A DNA stretch of 17,300 nt from an uncultured Elusimicrobia bacterium (GCA_947168325.1 CAMVLN010000016.1:1-17300); one strand, 5' to 3'. Numbered from the stretch's first letter, positions 7,660 to 15,654 are shown. Translations and numbers: made by a program. The notes: generated from the letters alone by a model not told the origin.

Positions 7660-8680
7660 AATATTTTTATTATTGCCTTTTTTTATATTAGCACAATGTG
7701 TTTTTGCAGAAAAATCTATTTTATTTATAACAGATAATATTTCTGTGTCAGATTCTTTTAATACAAAATATATAAAAACTCTTCAAAATTTCATAAATAA
7801 AGATTTTGGAAAAAGAAAAATTGTTTTAAAAGATTTTTCTAAGTTTGATATAAATACAACACAATGCATAGAACTTTGTAAGATACTCAATAAAAAAAAC
7901 AATTCAGAAGCAATTATATTGATGATAGGACTTTCAAATTATCATAATTTATATGGTTTTTCTTCTTATATGAAAAATATAGGCAATTTAAGACATTGTG
8001 TTGAAAAAAGTAATATTAGTATTTTTGAAATAAATAATAAAATGTCAAGTTTGTATGCCTCTACAAAAGAAACACTGTTTAGTGTGATGTATAAAAAAAT
8101 AATAGGACAAAAATCAACGAAAGTTTTTAGGCCAAAAGTTATACCAAATTTCTATGCTTTAGATAATAATTTTAATATAAACAAAAATATTTTAATTTCT
8201 ATTGAAACATATAGAAAATCTTGGAAACTTATAAATCAAAGAAAGTTTAATGAAGCAAAAGCAATGCTAGAGGTTGCTTTAGAACAAAATCCTGCACAAA
8301 GCATGTTGCATTATGCTTTAGGTTCAGCTTATTTAGCTGCAAACAAAGATGATTCACAATTAAAGGCTTTAAAATGTTTTGAAGAAGGAATTTTGGTAGA
8401 TCCTTTAAATGTTAATAATATTTGTTATAAAGGTTTATTATTGATGTATATGATGTACAAAGGGAAAATAACTGCAGAAATTTTATATTTTGCCAGAGAA
8501 TTAGATAAATTTTTAGTACAAACTAATGACGATTTTGAGGCTATTTTAAATATTAATACTGTTGATTACAATAAAAAAATACAATATATAAATGATTGGA
8601 TTTTATCAGATATAAATGAGTTAGAAAAATCTTTAAATATATCATTAACCGATAAAAACAAAGTTATCCTAAAGAGATAG
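7649..8680 (+). CDS. Exported TPR protein, C-terminus frameshifted
   Basis: The 343-residue product starts with a clear signal peptide (MKFKIFLLLPFFILAQCVFA, cleavage likely after Ala20), so it is exported to the periplasm. Residues 22 to about 125 have an alpha/beta pattern, ILFITDN near the start and EAIILMIGLSNYHNLYGF later. This loosely recalls SGNH-type hydrolase-like domains that accompany TPR proteins, but the GDS serine motif is absent, so this is a tentative comparison. Residues 190-260 hold TPR units (RKFNEAKAMLEVALEQNP, LKCFEEGILVDPLN). The frame then drifts after SLTDK and ends at a TAG at 8678-8680. An uninterrupted continuation lies in the -1 frame. It overlaps the radical SAM gene by 11 bases and is probably co-transcribed with it. 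Confidence 0.7.
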   Translation: MKFKIFLLLPFFILAQCVFAEKSILFITDNISVSDSFNTKYIKTLQNFINKDFGKRKIVLKDFSKFDINTTQCIELCKILNKKNNSEAIILMIGLSNYHNLYGFSSYMKNIGNLRHCVEKSNISIFEINNKMSSLYASTKETLFSVMYKKIIGQKSTKVFRPKVIPNFYALDNNFNINKNILISIETYRKSWKLINQRKFNEAKAMLEVALEQNPAQSMLHYALGSAYLAANKDDSQLKALKCFEEGILVDPLNVNNICYKGLLLMYMMYKGKITAEILYFARELDKFLVQTNDDFEAILNINTVDYNKKIQYINDWILSDINELEKSLNISLTDKNKVILKR

Positions 8681-8829
8681 AAATTAATAATTTAATTTAT
8701 GATTATGTAAAAAATTCTTCAAGAATGAAATTTTTAAATTATAATGTTAATAATAACGATATTGATGTTAATATTATAGCAGAAAAAATGTATAAATTTT
8801 TAAAAGAAAATAAAATTTTAAAAAAATAA
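8656..8829 (+). pseudogene. Frameshifted C-terminal tail of the exported TPR protein
   Basis: The -1 frame is open from 8656 to a TAA at 8827-8829 and reads SYPKEIEINNLIYDYVKNSS and onwards for about 57 codons. It ends in KFLKENKILKK, 13 bases before the RNase G start, which is normal operon spacing. Adding one A to the A5 run at 8654-8658 would give GAT AAA AAA CAA and join this tail to SLTD of the main frame. That would make the full protein about 393 residues. The tail has no start codon or ribosome-binding site of its own. A slippage event on the A-run could restore some full-length protein, but I have no evidence that it does. Confidence 0.65.
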
Positions 8830-8842
8830 GGTTAAACTATAA

Positions 8843-10276
8843 ATGAGTAAAGAAATAATAGTAAATAGAACATTTGAAGAAACAAGAGTTGCTATTTTAG
8901 AAGATGATAGATTATCTGACTTTTTTATAGAAAGAAGAGAAACAGAAAAACTTTTAAATAATATTTATAAAGGCAAGGTTCAAAATATTGTTTCAGGGTT
9001 AGATTCTTCTTTTATTGATATAGGTTTTGGAAAAAGTGCATATTTAGGGATATCTGATGTTATAGCTCAAAAAAATGAGAAAAAAATAGAAAATATGTTA
9101 AAAGTTGGACAAGATATCATGGTTCAAATTTATAAAGAACCTATTAGTACAAAAGGGCCAAAGGTGACAATGGATATATCTTTACCTGGTCGTTTTTTAG
9201 TTTATATGCCATTTAGTAAAAGGATTGGAGTTTCTAAACAAATTGAAGATGAACAAGAACATAATAGATTAAAAAATATAGTTAAAAAATTAAAAACAGA
9301 TTTGGCTGGAGGAATTATTATTAGAACAGAAGCCGAAGATGCAAGTGAAGAAGAAATCAAAAAAGAGATGAAATATCTTGCTAGATTATGGGCTTCAATA
9401 ATAAATAGGTTCAACAACTCTAAAAGTTGTACTTGTGTGCATAAAGATTTAGGAATTGTTTTTCAAACAATTCGAGATCATTTTAGTGAAGATGTAAAAA
9501 TAATGCACATAGACAGTCAAAAAGAATTAGATGATGTTATTGATTTTGTAAGAACTGTTTCTCCAGAACTTGAAGATAAGATTATTTTGTATGATGGAAA
9601 ACAACCAATATTTAGAGCTTATGGAATAGAAGAAGAGATAAAAAGGTTAAGATCAAATAAAGCTCGTCTCAAATCAGGTGGGTATTTGATTATTCAAGAA
9701 GCAGAATCATTATGTGCAATAGATGTTAATAGTGGTAAATTTGTAGGTAGTAACAATACTCAAGAGGAAGTTGGAACTATTACAAATATAGAGGCAGCAC
9801 AAGAAGTTGCAAGACAATTAAGATTAAGAAATATTGGTGGAATTATTGTTATAGATTTCATTGATATGAAAAGAGAAAAAAATAGAAAAAAAGTTTTAGA
9901 AGCACTTAAAGGAGCAACAAAAAAAGATAAAGCAAAAATAAAAATATGGCCGATTACTCATTTAGGTCTTATTGAAATGACTAGAGAAAGAAAAAGAGAA
10001 TCCTTGTTCTCATTACTTGGTGACACTTGCCCTACATGTCATGGATTAGGTTTAGTTTTATCAAAAGAATCTATTTTTATATCAGTTTGTCAAGAAATAG
10101 AGCAGATGAAAATAGAAAATTATTTTGGAAAAATAAAAATAAAATTACATCCGGATGTAGAGCAGTATTTTAAACAAAGAATTAAAAGATTAAAAGAATT
10201 ATGTAAAAAAGAAATAGAACTTATTCCTTCAGATGAAATTTCAAGAGAAGATTATAATATCATATTGGAACAATAA
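8843..10276 (+). CDS. rng: Ribonuclease G/E family endoribonuclease
   Basis: This 477-residue protein is the RNase G form: the RNase E catalytic core without the long C-terminal scaffold. It cuts single-stranded AU-rich RNA and trims rRNA and mRNA. Residues 35-110 form an S1 domain (YKGKVQNIVSGLDSSFIDIG). The DNase I-like catalytic domain carries the metal-binding Asp294 (CAIDVNSGKFVG) and Asp338 (GGIIVIDFIDMKRE). The Zn-link cysteines Cys396 and Cys399 are in CPTCHGLG. An AAGG ribosome-binding site at 8828-8831 precedes the ATG by 11 bases. Pairing with the TIGR03960 gene upstream is a conserved arrangement in many phyla, where rplU and rpmA often follow. Here they do not. Confidence 0.95.
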   Translation: MSKEIIVNRTFEETRVAILEDDRLSDFFIERRETEKLLNNIYKGKVQNIVSGLDSSFIDIGFGKSAYLGISDVIAQKNEKKIENMLKVGQDIMVQIYKEPISTKGPKVTMDISLPGRFLVYMPFSKRIGVSKQIEDEQEHNRLKNIVKKLKTDLAGGIIIRTEAEDASEEEIKKEMKYLARLWASIINRFNNSKSCTCVHKDLGIVFQTIRDHFSEDVKIMHIDSQKELDDVIDFVRTVSPELEDKIILYDGKQPIFRAYGIEEEIKRLRSNKARLKSGGYLIIQEAESLCAIDVNSGKFVGSNNTQEEVGTITNIEAAQEVARQLRLRNIGGIIVIDFIDMKREKNRKKVLEALKGATKKDKAKIKIWPITHLGLIEMTRERKRESLFSLLGDTCPTCHGLGLVLSKESIFISVCQEIEQMKIENYFGKIKIKLHPDVEQYFKQRIKRLKELCKKEIELIPSDEISREDYNIILEQ

Positions 10277-10412
10277 AATATTTTACACTTGATTCTTAAA
10301 GATTAGCATAATTGTTAATATAAAGATGGAGTTTATATATTTCTAAAAAAATTTATTTTCAAAATTGACTAAAGAAACATATTAGAAATAAAAAAGTTTT
10401 AAAGATTATTAG

Positions 10413-10421
10413 TGGTACAAT
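10413..10421 (+). promoter_or_regulatory. Candidate extended -10 promoter for ribH
   Basis: TGGTACAAT has the TGn extension plus a -10 box with one mismatch to TATAAT. No good -35 box is visible, which extended -10 promoters can tolerate. It lies about 64 bases before the ribH ATG. No FMN riboswitch signature (the conserved AGGGGCAGGG-type core) is present in 10277-10484, so ribH does not appear to be riboswitch-controlled. Confidence 0.35.
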
Positions 10422-10484
10422 TGTTTAGATATTGGGTAGAAAAATTTTTAATTTATAAAAATATTATTTATTAGGGAGAACGAA

Positions 10485-10946
10485 ATGAAAATATTGGAAG
10501 GGCAATTAAATTCAGAAGGTAAGAAAATTGTTATTGTTGCATCAAGGTTTAATGAGTTTATTACAAGTAAACTTATTTCTGGTGCAGTAGATATGTTAAA
10601 AAGGCATGGAACAAAAGAAGAAGATATTACTCTTGCTTGGGTTCCTGGAGCATTTGAAATTCCTCAAGTAGCAAAAAAAATTGCAGATTCAAAGAAGTAT
10701 GATGCCATTATTTGTTTAGGTTGTGTTATTAGAGGTGCTACCCCTCATTTTGATTATGTGTCTGCAGAAGTGTCTAAGGGAATAGCAACTGTTGCTTTAT
10801 CAAGTGATATTCCTATATCTTTTGGAGTTTTAACAACAGAAAATCTTGAACAAGCAATAGAACGAGCAGGAACAAAATCTGGTAACAAAGGTTCAGATGC
10901 TGCTTTAACAGCAATAGAAATGATAAATTTATATTCAAAAATATAA
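10485..10946 (+). CDS. ribH: 6,7-dimethyl-8-ribityllumazine synthase
   Basis: RibH condenses 5-amino-6-ribitylamino-uracil with 3,4-dihydroxy-2-butanone 4-phosphate, the penultimate step of riboflavin synthesis, usually as a cytoplasmic 60-mer or pentamer. The 153-residue protein has the normal length. SRFNEFITSKLISGA carries the pyrimidine-binding Phe, VPGAFEIP the following loop, and GATPHFDYVSAE holds the catalytic His88. GVLTTENLEQAIERAG contributes the phosphate-binding site. A strong GGGAG site at 10474-10478 lies 6 bases before the ATG. It stands alone, without ribA, ribB, ribD or ribE beside it, and without nusB, which often follows it. Confidence 0.97.
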   Translation: MKILEGQLNSEGKKIVIVASRFNEFITSKLISGAVDMLKRHGTKEEDITLAWVPGAFEIPQVAKKIADSKKYDAIICLGCVIRGATPHFDYVSAEVSKGIATVALSSDIPISFGVLTTENLEQAIERAGTKSGNKGSDAALTAIEMINLYSKI

Positions 10947-11252
10947 CATATATAAAAGACAGAATTTTGAAATGATAATAAACGAAATTTGAAGTTTATG
11001 TTTATAGAAGATTGGCAACGATCAGTTGATAAATAGAGTAGTTTAGTCTTCTTGTTGAAAGTTGTGATTGGTAATCTATAAAAAATATTATTTGTTATCT
11101 TTACAAGAATTTTTGAAAAAAACTTGTAGTTGAGTTAACTATAAATATAACGATTTAAATTTCAATTTGTTTTTTGCTTTGTAAGAAATTTAAAAACAAA
11201 AACTTATAAAAGTTTAATCAACTTTGATTTAATATTAACATATTTTTTATAT
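10947..11252. other. Non-coding stretch between convergent genes
   Basis: About 306 bases separate ribH from the P-loop gene that converges on it. Short open pieces exist on both strands (for example a plus-strand frame reading NLKFMFIEDWQRSVDK before a stop), but none continues or matches a family I know. A weak hairpin sits near the right side. It may be an eroded gene, but this is not demonstrable from the sequence alone. Confidence 0.4.
11200..11215 (-). terminator. Weak terminator-like hairpin after the P-loop gene
   Basis: Read on the minus strand, AAACTT-TTAT-AAGTTT forms a six-base stem with a four-base loop, followed by a T-rich tail (TTGTTTTT). It is 38 bases after the stop of the P-loop gene. 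The stem has only one G-C pair per arm, so it would be unstable. It is reported for its position rather than its strength. Confidence 0.3.
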
Positions 11253-11885
11253 TCAATTAAAAAAATCTTCTTGTAATAAATTACAACTTGTTAACCAATA
11301 GCTTAATAAATTTATTGAAACACGAGTAGCCATATAAACTTGAAAAGCTGTTTTATATTTATATTCCTTGCTTCTTTCAAACTTTTCTGTAAGTTGAATT
11401 TTAAAAACATTACTAGTAATAGTAGTAATAGCAATATTTTTAGGATTTACATTAAATTTTTTATTACTATCTTTGATTATATCAACTTCAAATATTTTTG
11501 CTTCAAAACAATTTTCTTCTATATTCAATATGTTTGATATAACTTCTTTTGAACAATCATAGAGTTTTCCCCCTTCTTCATTTTTATTACGAATAGGAGC
11601 TATTATAAAACCACTATTTTTCTTATATTTATTATAATATTCTTCAAAATTCTTAATTACTTTTTCAATATCTGAAGCCGTACTTATAATAACTTTAAAA
11701 TCATCTTTTTCTGCAGTACAGAAAAAATCAACTTTATCTTCTTTATTGCCTAGTTTATTCCCTATATTACTAGTATCTACAATATTATTTAAATAAAAAC
11801 CACAATATTCTAACCAGTCAACAATATTTCTAATTGTTGCAGTTTTACCTGTATCTCTTTCTCCACCAATCAATAAACATTTCAT
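11253..11885 (-). CDS. Orphan P-loop NTPase-like protein of unknown function
   Basis: A Walker A loop sits at the very N-terminus: GERDTGKT at residues 8-15, preceded by a hydrophobic strand. Residues 64-72 (KVIISTASD) and 94-99 (IIAPIR) are hydrophobic strands that could form the Walker B or sensor region of the same fold, but no clear DExx motif is visible. Residues 100-210 are lysine- and glutamate-rich without known motifs. The 210-residue size is that of small stand-alone P-loop proteins. A strong AAGGAGAGG site about 10 bases upstream of the ATG shows that it is translated. It is not in an operon: convergent to ribH and 109 bases from the barrel gene upstream. I do not recognise the family. 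A nucleotide-dependent switch or kinase is all that can be suggested. Confidence 0.75.
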   Translation of the reverse strand: MKCLLIGGERDTGKTATIRNIVDWLEYCGFYLNNIVDTSNIGNKLGNKEDKVDFFCTAEKDDFKVIISTASDIEKVIKNFEEYYNKYKKNSGFIIAPIRNKNEEGGKLYDCSKEVISNILNIEENCFEAKIFEVDIIKDSNKKFNVNPKNIAITTITSNVFKIQLTEKFERSKEYKYKTAFQVYMATRVSINLLSYWLTSCNLLQEDFFN

Positions 11886-11912
11886 CTTATTTTATCCTCT
11901 CCTTTTTTTCCT

Positions 11913-11918
11913 ATTATA
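11913..11918 (-). promoter_or_regulatory. Candidate -10 box for the P-loop gene
   Basis: The minus strand reads TATAAT, a perfect -10 hexamer, 27 bases before the ATG. Transcription from it would begin just before the AAGGAGAGG ribosome-binding site (about 11896-11904), giving a short leader. The -35 region is only AT-rich (about TTTAAA). Confidence 0.4.
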
Positions 11919-11994
11919 GAAAAAAACAAATAAAATTTAAAATTTTAGATTACTAATTAACTACTAATTTCTAATATAAAATACTTCGTACTTT

Positions 11995-13038
11995 CTAAAA
12001 AGCTTCCATCAAAGTAAAATATGTTCCTCTTGACTCGTTAGAAGCGGCAAAATCTATTCTAAAATTTAATCTTGGATTATCTTTTACTTTTATTCTTATA
12101 CCTGCACCAGAAGCAATTTTTATTTTTCCTAAATCTATATCTTCAAGATTATTGTAAATATTTCCTATACCCGTAAACAATGCCAGCAATATAACATTTG
12201 TTATTTTTATTTTAAGTTCCGGTTGAACTGTCAACAAAATGTTATCTATATATCTATTAGCATAAAAACCTCTTATGAGATTTGCTCCCCCTATTGCAGG
12301 TAGAACTTGTATAGGAGCTTTGCCATTTATAAATTCGCTATAGACTTGATATGAAAACAAAATTTTTTTATGGTAAATATAAAAATAGTTTCTAAAATCA
12401 AACTTTATTTTTGAATAATTATATTCGCTTGCAAAATTATCGTTATAAAGTAAATAATCTGCTTTTGCCAAAACACCCTTTGTTGGATATATATTACTAT
12501 TTCTTGTATCAAATGTAGCTTTAAATCCTAATCCTGAAATTATTCCATTTGTTTTATGATATTGTATTTGTCCAGTATCTTTTGTATCTTGTATTGTCAT
12601 ATCTTCTAAATCATATTGAATACCGACCATCAAATTTTTAATTATCTTTCTAGACAAACTTATACATGCTCCATGATTTCTATTTAAAAAATCTTCTTCA
12701 TCATCTTTTGAAGAATTATTACCTATACCAAAATATTTTCTTGTAAAGCATTTATATATCAATTTCCCTTCTAATAAATAATTGCCATTATCAAAATAAA
12801 TTGAAGGAGATACTCCAAAAATAAACTGATTTTTTAATGTATAGAGTGAAAAAAAATTTAATGCAGAAAAATGTTTTTGGTTATCTTTTTTAAAATGTAA
12901 TATATCTGTAAAAACTAATCCAAAATTAGTTTCTGGCATATAAAATGGTACCAAAAAAAATATGTTTCTTGATTGGCTATATACTTGTGAACTATAAAAA
13001 GCTAATGTTAGTGAAATTAATATAAAAATTCTTTTCAT
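11995..13038 (-). CDS. Outer-membrane barrel protein of the BamA/TamA (surface antigen) type
   Basis: A signal peptide covers residues 1-21 (MKRIFILISLTLAFYSSQVYS). The remaining 326 residues alternate in the manner of beta strands. Family marks include FKATFDTRNSNIYPTKG at 172-188 (Asp178-Arg179 of the D15 signature), GGANLIRGFYANRY at 250-263 (the lid-lock loop motif with RGF/RGY), and a C-terminal strand ending in YFTLMEAF with the terminal Phe recognised by the assembly machinery. No POTRA domains are present, so this is not BamA or TamA itself but a barrel-only homologue. Its ligand or cargo is unknown. The ATG follows directly after the stop of the methyltransferase gene, showing co-translation. 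Confidence 0.85.
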   Translation of the reverse strand: MKRIFILISLTLAFYSSQVYSQSRNIFFLVPFYMPETNFGLVFTDILHFKKDNQKHFSALNFFSLYTLKNQFIFGVSPSIYFDNGNYLLEGKLIYKCFTRKYFGIGNNSSKDDEEDFLNRNHGACISLSRKIIKNLMVGIQYDLEDMTIQDTKDTGQIQYHKTNGIISGLGFKATFDTRNSNIYPTKGVLAKADYLLYNDNFASEYNYSKIKFDFRNYFYIYHKKILFSYQVYSEFINGKAPIQVLPAIGGANLIRGFYANRYIDNILLTVQPELKIKITNVILLALFTGIGNIYNNLEDIDLGKIKIASGAGIRIKVKDNPRLNFRIDFAASNESRGTYFTLMEAF

Positions 13039-13803
13039 TTAGCTTATTCCATTTAATTGCTTTGAAATTTCATACATTGCAATTGAGCAAGCAACTGCTG
13101 CATTTAAAGATTGTGTTTTTCCTAACATATCTATTTTAATTTTAAAATCAACGATATCTAAAATATTTTTGTTTATACCTTTAGATTCGTTTCCAATAAT
13201 TATTGCAACATTATCATTAAATTTAGTATTAGATAAACTAGTTTTACTATCTAACGAAAAAGCATAAGTACATATTTGTTTTTGCTTTAAAGTTTGTATC
13301 AATTGTATTATATTACATTCTTGAATTATTGGGATATTAAATATTGCCCCCATTGTAGACCTAACAACCTTATCACTATAAACATCTACAGAATTATTAG
13401 AAATAAATATCCCTTTAGCTCCAAAAGCTTCTGCAGTTCTAATTATTGTTCCAATATTTCCGGGATCTTGTAATGTATCTATTATTATAAAAATACCTTT
13501 ATTAGATAACACTTCTTCTATGTTGTTTTTTTTCTTCTCTACTACAGCTAAAATATCTTGTGGAGTTTTTGTATCAGAAATTTTTTTAAAAATTTTATCT
13601 GTGGTTATATAAACTTTTTTGAGTTTAAAATCTTCTTTATACCTTTTTGTTATTAAAATAAACTTTATTTTCCAATCTTTTGGAATTCCTGCTACTTGTT
13701 TAAAACCTTCTACAACAAACAATGATTGTTCATCTCTATTTTTCTTTTCCTTTAAAGAAACTATTAATTTTATTATATCATTATTACTACTTTCTATAAA
13801 CAC
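13039..13803 (-). CDS. TrmH/SpoU-family RNA 2'-O-methyltransferase
   Basis: This SAM-dependent enzyme methylates the 2'-OH of a ribose in tRNA or rRNA. The N-terminal 90 residues are a substrate-binding domain (LFVVEGFKQV, SDTKTPQDILAVV). The SPOUT domain has all three motifs: DPGNIGTIIRTAEAFGA (motif 1, residues 113-129, Asn116 and Arg122), IIGNESKGI (motif 2, Asn205-Glu206) and SLNAAVACSIAMYE (motif 3, Ser232-Asn234). These residues form the trefoil-knot SAM site. The start is a GTG with a TAAGG site 9 bases upstream. It lies 29 bases after the LOG gene and abuts the barrel gene. Its exact target nucleotide cannot be assigned. RlmB or a TrmH-like tRNA enzyme are the options. Confidence 0.93.
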   Translation of the reverse strand: MFIESSNNDIIKLIVSLKEKKNRDEQSLFVVEGFKQVAGIPKDWKIKFILITKRYKEDFKLKKVYITTDKIFKKISDTKTPQDILAVVEKKKNNIEEVLSNKGIFIIIDTLQDPGNIGTIIRTAEAFGAKGIFISNNSVDVYSDKVVRSTMGAIFNIPIIQECNIIQLIQTLKQKQICTYAFSLDSKTSLSNTKFNDNVAIIIGNESKGINKNILDIVDFKIKIDMLGKTQSLNAAVACSIAMYEISKQLNGIS

Positions 13804-13832
13804 AGATAAAAACCTTATATAAACTTATCTTA

Positions 13833-14384
13833 CTATTTATCTTCTGCATTTGTTAATCTGTCTATTAATTTAGTACAGTCTTGCTCTACTATAATACTAT
13901 CTAAATTTTTTTGTTTCATAAACCCCTCGTCAACAGATTTTTGTAACATTTTTATGAAATCATCATAAAAATGATTTATGTTCAATAATGCACAAGGCTT
14001 GTTATGTAAATTTAATTGTTTCCAAGTTAATATTTCTGTTATTTCTTCAAAAGTGCCAAGCCCACCAGGAAGTGCAACAAAATAGTTAGATAAATCAAAC
14101 ATTGTTTTTTTCCTTGTATGTATATCTGGAACAATTTTAAGTTCTGTTATTCTTGAATTTCCAAGATGATGTTGATTTAAAAATTCTGGAATTATACCAA
14201 TAACAATTCCACCATTGTTTATAACAGTATCTGAAATTATTTTCATCATTCCAACATTACCACCACCGTAAATAAGTGTTAAATTGTTTTTTACAATTTC
14301 TTTTGCAAAATTCTCTGCAATTTCAGAATATATATTGTTATATCCAATATTTGAGCCACAATATACACATACAGATTTTACCAT
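13833..14384 (-). CDS. LOG-family nucleoside monophosphate phosphoribohydrolase (TIGR00730)
   Basis: This 183-residue Rossmann-fold protein has the full LOG signature: VCVYCGS at the start, LIYGGGNVGMM at 37-47, Arg91-Lys92 in HTRKKTMF, and PGGLGTFEEI at 106-115 with the catalytic Glu. Characterised members cleave ribose 5'-phosphate from cytokinin or purine nucleoside monophosphates (LOG, PpnN relatives). In bacteria without plant hosts the role is nucleotide salvage or unknown. An AAAAGGG site stands about 9 bases before the ATG. It is the first gene of a three-gene operon with the methyltransferase and the barrel protein, starting just after an intrinsic terminator. Confidence 0.93.
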   Translation of the reverse strand: MVKSVCVYCGSNIGYNNIYSEIAENFAKEIVKNNLTLIYGGGNVGMMKIISDTVINNGGIVIGIIPEFLNQHHLGNSRITELKIVPDIHTRKKTMFDLSNYFVALPGGLGTFEEITEILTWKQLNLHNKPCALLNINHFYDDFIKMLQKSVDEGFMKQKNLDSIIVEQDCTKLIDRLTNAEDK

Positions 14385-14404
14385 TATATTTGTTCCCTTT
14401 TAAT

Positions 14405-14436
14405 AAAAAAGAACTATCATATAATAGATAGTTCTT
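14405..14436 (-). terminator. Intrinsic terminator of the TPR/HEAT lipoprotein gene
   Basis: On the minus strand AAGAACTATC and GATAGTTCTT form a perfect ten-base stem around an eight-base loop, followed directly by TTTT. It lies about 20 bases after the lipoprotein stop and only 20 bases before the LOG start. Any LOG promoter must therefore overlap it. A candidate is TTAACA, a 17-base spacer, then GATAGT inside the stem. The arms have only three G-C pairs each, so read-through is possible. Confidence 0.7.
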
Positions 14437-14456
14437 GTTAAAAATATTTTCATATT

Positions 14457-15611
14457 TTACCCTTGAATTTTTTGTAAAGAAACTTTTGCTGCATCTCTTA
14501 AAGATTCTTTTCTATTTTTATCTTTTGATATTTTTTGTAAAGAATCAACAGCTTGTAAAGCATCATGTCCCAAATCTCCAAGTTCATAAATAACCCTTAA
14601 TACGATTTCTTCATTTTTGTTTTTTAATAACTCTATTAGTTCAGGAACAGAACTAGGAAGTGCCTTTCCAATTTTTGCTAAACTTTTTCTAACAATTTGT
14701 TTAACTTCTTCACTATCATCATTTAAAAAAAGTAAAAAGTCCGGTATAAAAGATTTTACTTCAGCTCTTCTATTTCCAAACCTTTCTAATATTTCAACTT
14801 TTATCTCTACAGGTTTATTTTTTATATAACTGAATACCTCAGCAACCTGCTCTTTTGTGGGTATCCCAATTTTTTCTATTGCCTGCAAAGCTTTTTCTCT
14901 ATAGGCTTTGTATTCTACCGCCACACGAAATAAAGAAGGTATTGCCTTTTTTGCCCAACAAAACATACCTCCTAAACTATCTATTGCCAACTCCTTGAGA
15001 ATTTCATTATCTTGATTTAATAAATCAACAACCTTATTTAAGTAATTATGTTTAACAACTATACCTGCAATTTTTGGCAAAACCAGTAATACTTTTTGTT
15101 TTATTATCAAATTATCTCTATCCAGTAATTTAACAACATCCTCGGCTATAGGAGTAAAATCATCAATTTTTGATATGAGTTCAATAACATCTAAAATTTT
15201 ATTTTGCTCTTCTGACTTTAATATTTGACTTAAACAAGAAAACATTTTCCTTCTTGAGTTTTCATTTCTAATTTCATTAAATAACCTATATGAAAATATT
15301 CTAACACTTTCATCACTATAAGAAATAAATTGTATAACTTTATCTAATGCAACATCAGCATTAACCTCTAAAGAGTTTTTGTAATGTTCAAAAGCCTCTT
15401 CATATTTTTTTTTAAAAAAATAAATATCTCCTATATTTTTTTCTGCTATGGCAACATTTTCCCCTTTCTGTATAGCTAACTTGTAATACCTAATCGCTTC
15501 TTCATATTCCACATCATTTTGGTATGCTACAGCTACATCAAAATACGACTCTTTGTCACACGAACAAAAAATAAACACCAAGACTACAAAAAAAAATACC
15601 ATTTTTTTCAT
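14457..15611 (-). CDS. Lipoprotein with TPR and HEAT-like repeats
   Basis: The N-terminus MKKMVFFFVVLVFIFCSC is a lipoprotein signal with the acylated cysteine probably Cys18 (lipobox FCSC, slightly non-canonical), so the protein would be anchored in a membrane. Residues 22-90 form two TPRs (DVEYEEAIRYYKLAIQKG, KKKYEEAFEHYKNSLEVN). From about 90 to the end the protein is a run of paired helices of the HEAT type, for example IPDFLLFLNDDSEEVKQIVR, VPELIELLKNKNEEIVLRV and AVDSLQKISKDKNRKESLRD. Both repeat types make binding scaffolds, so the protein probably organises others at the envelope. No enzyme motif is present. A GAAAGG site lies upstream of the ATG and a promoter is visible. It is a single-gene transcript. 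Confidence 0.85.
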   Translation of the reverse strand: MKKMVFFFVVLVFIFCSCDKESYFDVAVAYQNDVEYEEAIRYYKLAIQKGENVAIAEKNIGDIYFFKKKYEEAFEHYKNSLEVNADVALDKVIQFISYSDESVRIFSYRLFNEIRNENSRRKMFSCLSQILKSEEQNKILDVIELISKIDDFTPIAEDVVKLLDRDNLIIKQKVLLVLPKIAGIVVKHNYLNKVVDLLNQDNEILKELAIDSLGGMFCWAKKAIPSLFRVAVEYKAYREKALQAIEKIGIPTKEQVAEVFSYIKNKPVEIKVEILERFGNRRAEVKSFIPDFLLFLNDDSEEVKQIVRKSLAKIGKALPSSVPELIELLKNKNEEIVLRVIYELGDLGHDALQAVDSLQKISKDKNRKESLRDAAKVSLQKIQG

Positions 15612-15654
15612 AATAACAAATACCTTTCTTTATTTAAAATACACCATTTTAACC

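Noticed and set aside
9202..9417. 71-codon minus-strand frame inside RNase G
   Set aside because: It is a shadow of the well-supported rng coding sequence.
10277..10484. FMN riboswitch before ribH
   Set aside because: The leader is AT-rich and lacks the conserved G-rich FMN aptamer segments. Only a possible promoter is seen.
10979..10992. A 14-base sequence (taaacgaaatttga) that recurs at 16067-16080, both in gaps
   Set aside because: In DNA of this composition several identical 14-mers are expected by chance in 17 kb. The flanks do not match, so it is not evidence of a repeat family.
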